In this document: piece by piece, positions 56,601 to 64,000 of the stretch
Layout of the letters: each line of letters starts with the position of its first letter
How positions within the stretch are numbered: position 1 is the stretch's first letter
NCBI GenBank assembly: GCA_036971475.1
Contig: JBAIZL010000002.1
Span: 354,976,082-355,040,081, forward strand
From: Prosapia bicincta
Lineage: Eukaryota; Arthropoda; Insecta; Hemiptera; Cercopidae
Direction of reading: 5' to 3'
DNA length: 64,000 bases
Translations under genes and position numbers: made by a program
The notes under the pieces: model-generated
What the model was told of the DNA's origin: nothing
Database searches by the model: none
Seen by the model: the letters and a program-made list of their open reading frames with translations, nothing else

Positions 56601-59600
56601 AGTTTATATAAAGGAATAAGGAAGGGTGGATGGGACTGTATAGGACTAAGGATATGGGGGAAGTGAGCAAAGCGTGAGCCAGATGGAACCCTGAAGTGGA
56701 CCTAAAATGATGTCCATCCTTTTAACCCTTTATGAGAGGAGGAATAAGGAAGGGTGGATGGGACTATATAGGACTAAGGATATGGGGGAAGTTATCAAAT
56801 CGTGAGCCAGATGGCACCCTTAAGTGGACCTAAAGTGGTGTCCATTCTTATAACCCTTTATGAGAGGAGGGATAAGGAAGGGTGGATGGGACTATATAGG
56901 ACTAAGGATATGGAGGAAGTGAGCAAAGCGTGAGCCAGATGGCACCCTGAAGTGGACCTAAAGTGGTGTCAATTCTTATAACCCTTTATGAGAGGAGGAA
57001 TAAGGAAGGGTGGAGGGGACTATATAGGACTAAGGATATGGGGGAAGTGAGCAAAGCGTGAGCCAGGTAGCTCCCAGAAGTGGACATAAAGTAGTGTCCA
57101 TTCTTATAACCCTTTATGAGAGGAGGAATAAGGAAGGGCGGATGGGGTTATATAGGACTAAGTATATGGGGGTAGTGAGCAAAGCGTGAGCCAGATGGCA
57201 CCCTGAAGTGGACCTAAAGTGGTGTCCATTCTTATAACCCTTTATGAGAGGAGGAATAAGGAAGGGTGGATGGGACTATATAGGACTAAGGATATGGGGG
57301 AAGTGAGCAAAGCGTGAGCCAGGTAGCTCCCTGAAGTGGACCTAAAGTGGTGTCCATTCTTATAACCCTTTATGAGAGGAGGAATAAGGAAGGGCGGATA
57401 GGGTTATATAGGACTAAGGATATGGAGGAAGTGAGCAAAGCGTGAGCCAGATGGCACCCTGAAGTGGACCTAAAGTGGTGTCAATTCTTATAACCCTCTA
57501 TGAGAGGAGGAATAAGGAAGGGTGGATGGGACTATATAGGACTAAGGATATGGGGGAAGTGAGCAAAGCGTGAGCCAGGTAGCACCCTGAAGTGGACCTA
57601 AAGTGGTGTCAATTCTTATAACCCTTTATGAGAGGAGGAATAATGAAGGGTGGATGGGACTACATAGGACTAAGGATATGGAGGAAGTGAGCAAAGCGTG
57701 AGCCAGATGGCACCCTGAAGTGGACCTAAAGTGGTGTCAATTCTTATAACCCTTTATGAGAGGAGGAATAAGGAAGGGTGGATGGGACTATATAGGACTA
57801 AGGATATGGAGGAAGTGAGCAAAGCGTGAGCCAGATGGCACCCTGAAGTGGACCTAAAGTGGTGTCAATTCTTATAACCCTTTATGAGAGGAGGAATAAG
57901 GAAGGGTGGATGGGACTGTATAGGACTAAGGATATGGGGGAAGTGAGCAAAGCGTGAGCCAGGTAGCGCCCTGAAGTGGACCTAAAGTGGTGTCCATTCT
58001 TATAACCCTTTATGAGAGGAGGAATAAGGAAGGGCGGATGGGGTTATATAGGACTAAGGATAGGGGGGAAGTGAGCAAAGCGTGAGCCAGGAAGCTCCCT
58101 GAAGTGGACCTAAAGTGGTGTCCATTCTTATAACCCTTTATTAGAGGAGGAATAAGGAAGGGCGGATGGGGTTATATAGGACTAAGGATATGGGGGAAGT
58201 GAGCAAAGCGTGAGCCAGATGGCACCCTGAAGTGGACCTAAAGTGGTGTCCATTCTTATAACCCTTTATGAGAGGAGGAATAAGGAAGGGTGGATGGGAC
58301 TATATAGGGCTAAGGATATGGAGGAAGTGAGCAAAGCGTGAGCCAGATGGCACCCTGAAGTGGACTTAAAGTGGTGTCCATTCTTATAACCCTTTATGAG
58401 AGGAGGAATAAGGAAGGGTGGATGGGACTATATAGGACTAAGGATATGGGGGAAGTGAGCAAAGCGTGAGCCTGGTAGCTCCCTGAAGTGGACCTAAAGT
58501 GGTGTCCATTCTTATAACCCTTTATGAGAGGAGGAATAAGGAAGGGTGGATGGGACTATATAGGACTAAGGATATAGGGGAAGTGAGCAAAGCGTGAGCC
58601 AGATGGCACCCTGAAGTGTACCTAAAGTGGTGTCCATCGTTTTAACCCCTTATGAGAGGAGGAATAATGAAGGGTGGATGGGGTTATATAGTACTAAGGA
58701 TATAGGGGAAGTGAGCAAAGCGTGAGCCAGATGGCACCTTGAAGTGTACCTAAAGTGGTGTCCCTCCTTTTAACCCCTTAAGAGAGGAGCAATAAGGAAA
58801 GGTAGATGGGACTATATAAGACTAAGGATATAGGGGAAACTTTTAAAACTAAACGCTCCAATTAGGAATTTGGTCACTGTTTTAAAGAAGTTTATTAGCT
58901 ATTGTACTTTTTAGATATCAGAATTGTATGGTAATATAAATGCAGCAAAGCCTAATAGTGCTGTAAATATCATTTATGAAAATTGTTTCGAATTGATCAA
59001 TTATATCAGAATAATAGAGTGATTGAGTCATTTTAAATAGACAAAGCCTTGAAATTTCTAATTACACATGGTTATGTTTAGGCCAATTTCCTTTGTATCA
59101 ATTATACACTCCTAAAACTTTATCAATTATTTCTATAAATAATCGATACTGACAAAATCAATTTCACCTGGTTAATTAAGAGTCTTCAGGTACTCGAAAA
59201 AATAAGACTTGTTGACGGCGACCCAAAAATTTAAATGTTTTGAAAATAGAGAAATATCACTTTATAATAAGTATAAAACTTGTTAAAATCGCTTTAAAAA
59301 AAAATTATGTGTTTTAATATCTTAGAACATAGCTGTTAAAGTATCACTTTAGGATGGATTTCGTTAGTAAAAATATTAATACACTAGCGCCTGTTTAAAA
59401 ATGTCACTTTATATGTTAATTCAACCAATTTTGTAGCAATTGACATTGATAAGGATTATGGAACGGGCGTACACAGTTATAATAGCGTATTATTTAACCG
59501 TATTATCTAATAAAAGCAATTGTATAGAGATGGTTCAAGCAATCACTCAGTTTTACAACTTTTAGCCTTTAAAATCATTATCCTGTGTATGCAAAATCTT

Positions 59601-59700
59601 ATCTTAAAGTACGTCTATGGTACGACTGAAAAATAAATAAAAATGTCACCCCTATATCTCTTATAGTTTCGACTCTACGTTTATTCTCAGTCCGTCACTC
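56600..59700 (+). mobile_element. Composite tandem-core repeat, copy C
   Basis: The tandem core (56605-58850) is followed by the right arm (58860-59700), which matches copy A at 6640-7500 with small indels (for example ttcgaattgatc..ttatatcagaataatag). The left arm shared by A and B is absent. An AT microsatellite begins at 59714. Confidence 0.78.
56605..58850 (+). repeat. 128-bp tandem array, ~17.5 units
   Basis: gggtgga/gggcgga occurs at 56624, 56752, 56880, 57008, 57136, 57264 and onward at a strict 128-bp period to 58800. Units are highly similar. Two variants differ at the segment after gagcca: gatggcaccc and ggtagctccc-like. All three frames contain stops within the unit. Confidence 0.98.
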
Positions 59701-59710
59701 GGGACAACGA

Positions 59711-59841
<131 letters not shown>

Positions 59842-59866
59842 TTATTTATATATGTATGTATGTATT

Positions 59867-60689
59867 ATAACCTAAGTTATTTTAAAATATAACTTTTCTT
59901 ATAGGTCATATATTTAATTACCTTAACAATCTTTTGCCTCACCTTCAGGATTCTAATTAACACCAATATAAATTTTAACATAACTTGCATTTATTCTTGA
60001 CACTTAATTAACACACATTATACCCATTGGTACAATTACAAAAAAGAGCAATAATGGACTCTTGAGGCTTTAGGTTATTACAATAAAGTTTAAGATGACA
60101 GTGTTAATTTCTCTTCCTCTGGAGTCGTTATTATGGATCTTTTTATAAATTAGAACATGGTGAAAAAATTAGAATATTATTTTATACTAAAGATTTTAAA
60201 AAGGTTCTGAATTTACGGTTTTTAAAGTTCTGTTGGCTAATTTTAATGAAATAAAAAAGAGTACAATAAGAGTTTTTTTTGTACTAATTGTTTGTCGATT
60301 CCTTGGATCTTAAACGTTGATACTGCTTCGATGAACTTTCAAATAACTCTTTTAATATTCCTAATTCTTTATTAATTTACTTACGTCGCACTTTTACCTT
60401 TTAAATTATACAAATATAAAAAAATACATTTCCCTTAGCTTTACTAACAAATTTTAAACATAATTAACATTACTGAAACTTGTTCTCCCCCCCCCAATAC
60501 ATATGCCCTCTTCTGACGTTCTTCCAAGACTCCCCGATCACTTTCGTTTTCAACCCATCGTTACCTCTCCCCCTTACTTATTTTCAGGTAATTTGGTTAT
60601 TCTCATAACCATCTACAAAGACCTTGCCGCAAAGGTACATTATTATAACCCAGGTAATTTGGGATACTATCTTAAAATAGTACTTAGTT
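59867..60689. other. AT-rich spacer, nothing recognised
   Basis: No coding motif; a 75-codon plus-strand frame (60503-60730) has no domain and runs into the antisense of a retrotransposon. Confidence 0.5.
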
Positions 60690-60729
60690 TACTTTATCCA
60701 ACGCCCGTCTGTGGTAGTCGGGCGATTTG

Positions 60730-60965
60730 ACGCCGAGCCTCCCAGTACCGAGCAGTGATGTCGTCAAGAGCATGGTTTAGTTTTGGGCAGGTGAGCAGGT
60801 GACTTGCCACCATAATTTCCGTGGAACAGAGTGGATACACGTTCGATTCGGCTATGCCAAGCCGGTGTAGGTGAGCCTGCAGATAGTCGTGATCGGATTC
60901 CAGGCGGAACCTTGCAACAGCTTCACTTCTCTCCAGATGACCAGGTAGGTGGCCTGGGATCGCTA
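60730..60965 (-). pseudogene. ORF2 C-terminal zinc-knuckle-like tail
   Basis: WANLAIPGHLPGHLERSEAV, then FRLESDHDYLQAHLHRLGIA, then YPLCSTEIMVASHLLTCPKL. The last part is the CPxC..xM..xHxLxxCP knuckle with the first Cys replaced by Tyr. Confidence 0.75.
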
Positions 60966-60997
60966 AGTTTGCCCATATTTTCCCATGGATGCGTTTC

Positions 60998-61318
60998 TTA
61001 GTAGGTTCTTAGTGAGCCTGTAATGGTAGAGTCAATTTGGGATTTTCCTGCTTTAAGGGTTTGGAGAGATTCAGGTTCCTCCATCTCTGTTCCTTTATTG
61101 GCCATTTCATCCGCCATTTCGTTTCTTGGAAGGCCCACGTGGCTGGGGACCCACTGCAGGCTGACGTTCCAGCGCCTGCTAATAAGGTTGGCTAATTTCT
61201 TGCGGCAGTTCGAGGTATTCAGGCTTTCAGTGGGTTTGTTGTTGCTGAGAGCAGAGATTGCAGCCTGTGAGTCTATAAGAAATACAACACTGCTTGGTTG
61301 TACGTTTAGTACCTCCAT
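60998..61318 (-). pseudogene. ORF2 RNase H, C-terminal part
   Basis: FLIDSQAAISALSN (Asp), then SLQWVPSHVGLPRNEMADEM, which contains the WVPSHxGxxGNExAD block with the last catalytic Asp. One Gly is replaced (GLPRNE). Ends at a stop in the tail. Confidence 0.85.
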
Positions 61319-61348
61319 ACTATTGGCCGCCTCAGTGACGGCACATAT

Positions 61349-61702
61349 TTATCCTTCGAAGTTATTAGAGTTCCTGCCAACAGCTGAAGATTGCTGGAAA
61401 AACCTGCAGTAGGATCCTGACCCAGCAGAATTAGTTTCAAGTATATAAGAACCGTCTGTATAGACATGAAGCCACTCGTTACTCGGATAAGGATTATGAA
61501 TGGTTTCGAGATCGTTTTTCCTTAGTTCTGTTGGGTTGGTCTCCTTTTTACTGCTTAACAGGTTCAGAAGCTGAAGGTTTACTTTTGGCAGAGCGTCGAA
61601 TACCTCAGTGAAACTCTGTAGTGGTGCTGGGCTCGGGGTGGAGATGTTATACTTCGCTCTTAGTGCTTCGGCGTGCACTAAGGTGGTGTTTTGTGTTTTC
61701 AA
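61349..61702 (-). pseudogene. ORF2 RNase H, N-terminal part
   Basis: 117 codons. EWLHVYTDGSYILETNSAGS carries the first acidic residue of RNase H (YTDGS). The frame changes near 61350 before the Glu and second Asp motifs. Confidence 0.8.
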
Positions 61703-62209
61703 CCTCTGAGCTGCTGATCTGTACCTACTCCAGTGACTGGAGTCTATTCGCCTAGCTCTTTCCCAAAATTTTAAAGTGATTTTTCCCTTCTGGATTTCAG
61801 GGGTTTTATATCTGCTTGTAACTGCATCGCCACTATGGGGATGGATTTGGCACCTCCAGTGATCATCCTTAGGGCATTGTTTTGGACTACGTCATATTTA
61901 CATAAGAGTACTGTTAGAGGAGAGAGACACAACTTCGCTCCCATACTCCATCACCGGACGAACGTATGTTTTGTAAGCCGTGTTTAGGACATTTTGTGTT
62001 GACGTGGTTGACATCAATCGCTTCAGTAGATTGTTGCGCTTTTGTGCTTTTTCAGCCGTAGATGTTACATGGCTGTTGTAGGAAAGCCTGGTAACTAGTA
62101 TAATGCCGAGATACCTCGATTGAGTTGTTTCCTGGAGGTTTGTGCCCCTGTATTGGACCTGAAATGTGCCTGGTTTAGTTGAGAGTGTGAATAGTTGCGC
62201 AGAGGTTTT

Positions 62210-62621
62210 CTACACACTAACCTCAATTTTGTTTTGATTTGACCATTTTTCTAGGCTGATAAGTGCGGAGTTAGTTGCATCTTGGAGGTGTTGTATGCCG
62301 CTGCCTGTTGCCCATAATACCACATCGTCAGCAAAAAAGAGACACTGCATTCCCAAAATTGATTCAATAGACTGCTGAAGGACGTTTATCATGACATTGA
62401 ATAATAAACAGCTAAGCACCGCTCCCTGGGGAAGACCCTGTCGTAGTTGGCGGTAAGAAGATGTACTGCTTTGAAACTTGCGCCTGACAAAGCGGTGACA
62501 TAAGAAGCTTTTGGTCCACCTGAGCATGTTACCGGTCACTCCCTCGCGTTTCAGCTTGTGTAGGAGCAAATGCCGCCAGATTTTGTCATATGCTGCATTG
62601 AAATCAACGAAAACAGCGAGG
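62210..62621 (-). pseudogene. ORF2 reverse transcriptase, catalytic half
   Basis: VDFNAAYDKIW (Asp), then RQLRQGLPQGAVLSCLLFNV (the GxPQGxxLSP region, with C for P), then CLFFADDVVLWA with the Asp pair, and LEKWSNQNKIEVSV. A stop at 62210-62212 is followed by further RT thumb sequence (SRYLGIILVTRLSYNSHV near 62115-62065; YKTYVRPVMEYGSEV) to about 61900. Confidence 0.85.
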
Positions 62622-62623
62622 GT

Positions 62624-63193
62624 TCATTGTTTATGGTTAAACCCATCCTTGACCGCTTGTGTAAACTTGACGATTTGGTCTGTAGTGGATCTATATTTGC
62701 GGAAGCCAGCTTGGTTGTCGCTTATTGCTTCGTTGGTTTTCAGAAACTCGCGCAGTCTGCATCCGATCATTTTTTTTTCTGCCACCTTGCAACTTACACT
62801 GGTGAGAGAGATGGGCTGGTAACTAGACAGCAGATTCGCAGCTTTCCTCTGTTTTAACAGTGTTATTATCTCGGCTTTCCTCCATTGATAGGGGACTATG
62901 GTCTTCCATGTGAGATCAATCAGTTTGAGAAATGTTTGTTTTGTGGTTTCTCCTAGGTGGCGAACAAAATCGGGGAATATACCGTCAGTCCCCTCAGATT
63001 TGCCATTCTTCAAGCAAGCTATAGCTAGCTCAAGGTCTTGAAGTGTAAAGGGGTTGTCAAATAGAGGGTGGTCGTTTTCTGCAGCTGTTTCTACCATGAT
63101 ACTCTTCCTCTCTTCTGATGTAACATGCAGCCTGCTGACAGCATCATAGTGTTCGCATAAAGCTTTGGCTATTTGGTCTGGTTTTGTGAGCAT
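62624..63193 (-). pseudogene. ORF2 reverse transcriptase, N-terminal half
   Basis: 189 codons with LAIACLKNGKSEGTDGIFPD (motif 1), WRKAEIITLLKQRK (motif 2), SYQPISLTSVSCKVAEKKMI (RPISLLS-like, with Q for R) and NQAGFRKYRSTTDQI (the QxGFR block). A single stop (TGA at about 62622-62624) precedes LAVFVDFNAAYDKIWR, which continues in the same frame with the first catalytic Asp. Confidence 0.85.
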
Positions 63194-63391
63194 TCTACCA
63201 CCTGTGGCGTTGTCATTAATCGGTTCCGATTGATGGCTTGATTTCTCGTTATTGAAGCTGGAGATGAATCTGTGTGCCTTGCTACCTACTTTACGGAAAT
63301 CTAGCTTAGATATGAAGGTTCTGTAAGCTGTTCTTTTGGCTTGTACTACGGCTTGATGAGATTAGCTTGACGTTTTCTCAAGTCAACGCAG

Positions 63392-63990
63392 TCAATCATT
63401 GGTGGTTTCCGGATTTCGCCTAGCAATGTTTCTCTTTGCTTTTAAATCGGTGAGGGATTTGATCCAAAAGGGTTTGTACTTTTTGGCTTGCCTTCTCGGA
63501 ATACTCGCCTTGGCGGCAGTCAGAATCATTTCTACAAAACATTCACTGGATTTGTCGGGATTAGTGTCAACTATGCTGTCCTTCAGAAGTGCATCAGTTA
63601 GCTCCTTTAAAAGATCCCAGTTCGCTTTTTTAATATTCCAACGAGTAAGCTTAGGTCTGCTTTGTGGTTGTCGCTTTTTGCTTTTAATTTTTAAGCATAA
63701 CGTGCGGTGCCCGCACCCATCCATGGCATCGTCAAGAAATATGAACGTTCTTGCCATTAAGTTTGCGTGGACTAGGGCAAGATCGGGAGTGCTTGAGTGC
63801 CCGGCAAAGGAAAGAAATGTTGGCTGGGTTAGGAGATGAGTAAGGTTTGTATTGTAGATCAGGTTTTCTATACTTCTCCCAGCTACATTTGCAGTACTAT
63901 ATTCCCACCGGCTGGAGCGGGCGTTGAAATCGCCAATCACCAGAGTGATTGGGTGTCGAACCAGATCTGAGATGAAGTCAACATTCGGAG
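63392..63990 (-). pseudogene. ORF2 endonuclease domain, C-terminal part
   Basis: VIGDFNARSSRWEYS carries the GDFNAR/H block (catalytic Asp/Asn), then STPDLALVHANLM (the TPD block) and MDGCGHRTLCLKIK, where the usual SDH is changed to CGH. The Asp of the final SDH motif is therefore missing, which would weaken or abolish cleavage. A linker with KPFWIKSLTDLKAKRN follows. Reading enters from outside the window. Confidence 0.8.
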
Positions 63991-64000
63991 TATTTTTAGG

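Larger units (their letters stand above)
60690..64000 (-). mobile_element. I/R1/Jockey-type non-LTR retrotransposon, 3' part, continues past the right edge
   Basis: Read leftward, the order is endonuclease, RT, RNase H and zinc-knuckle-like tail. It is less damaged than the other elements: long pieces share one frame separated by single stops. It is GC-richer than its surroundings. ORF1 and the 5' end would lie beyond 64000. The exact 3' end near 60690 is not fixed; no poly(A) or target duplication was assigned. Confidence 0.85.

Noticed and set aside
56605..58850. CRISPR array or coding repeat protein
   Set aside because: The units are continuous with no unique spacers, and every frame has stops within each 128-bp unit. 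It is a satellite-like array in a eukaryotic context.
60585..60663. caggtaatttgg repeated at 60585 and 60651 as a target duplication
   Set aside because: The two copies lie on the same side of the retrotransposon and do not bracket it.
62511..63839. Plus-strand frames across the right-edge retrotransposon
   Set aside because: Antisense shadows of the RT and endonuclease.

Overview
The window looks like nuclear DNA from an arthropod, most likely an insect. It is AT-rich, gene-poor and crowded with repeats. The transposon mix fits this: RNase H-bearing non-LTR elements (one with a DUF4780-type ORF1), a GIY-YIG Penelope-like element, GTF2IRD2/ZBED-like hAT elements and a degenerate Gypsy. Isolated coding blocks bounded by GT..AG splice signals show it is eukaryotic and intron-containing. 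The species cannot be named from the sequence.

Layout. 1-3.9 kb: an (AT)n(GT)n tract, the first copy of a ~1.1 kb dispersed repeat, an 84-bp direct repeat, and one exon-like block (1923-2035, +) carrying the DLGN motif of SR-protein kinases. 4.0-7.5 kb: copy A of a composite repeat that contains tandem ~123-131 bp units; copy B is at 19.1-21.35 kb and copy C at 56.6-59.7 kb. 8.5-11.5 kb: a duplicated AT-rich repeat and two long hairpin-forming inverted repeats. 14.3-15.2 kb: further duplications. 16.2-17.7 kb (-): a decayed Gypsy gag-protease-RT fragment. 22.2-23.4 kb (+): a decayed hAT transposase. 25.6-26.7 kb (+): a decayed non-LTR 3' end. 26.7-29.1 kb (+): a Penelope-like element.

29.7-31.4 kb (-): three or four consecutive exon-like blocks with good splice sites, the best candidate for an unrecognised host gene. 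A separate exon-like block lies at 36.4 kb (-) inside the second copy of the 1.1 kb repeat. 37.9-43.2 kb (+): a complete but inactivated non-LTR retrotransposon with a perfect 13-bp target-site duplication. 45-50 kb: very AT-rich sequence with tandem duplications. 51.6-55.0 kb (+): a nearly complete hAT element with terminal repeats, an 8-bp target duplication and unrelated repeats in its 5' region. 55.0-56.0 kb (-): a gag-like coiled-coil remnant. 60.7-64.0 kb (-): a fairly intact I/R1/Jockey-type retrotransposon that runs off the right edge.

No pathway is encoded here. Almost every recognisable protein is a mobile-element protein, and all of them carry stops or frameshifts, so the window is mostly a record of past transposition and tandem-repeat growth. 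The host-gene signals are the SRPK-like exon and the minus-strand exon cluster. The most unusual structure is the A/B/C composite repeat, whose tandem core is in a 41-codon register in copy A but not in B or C.
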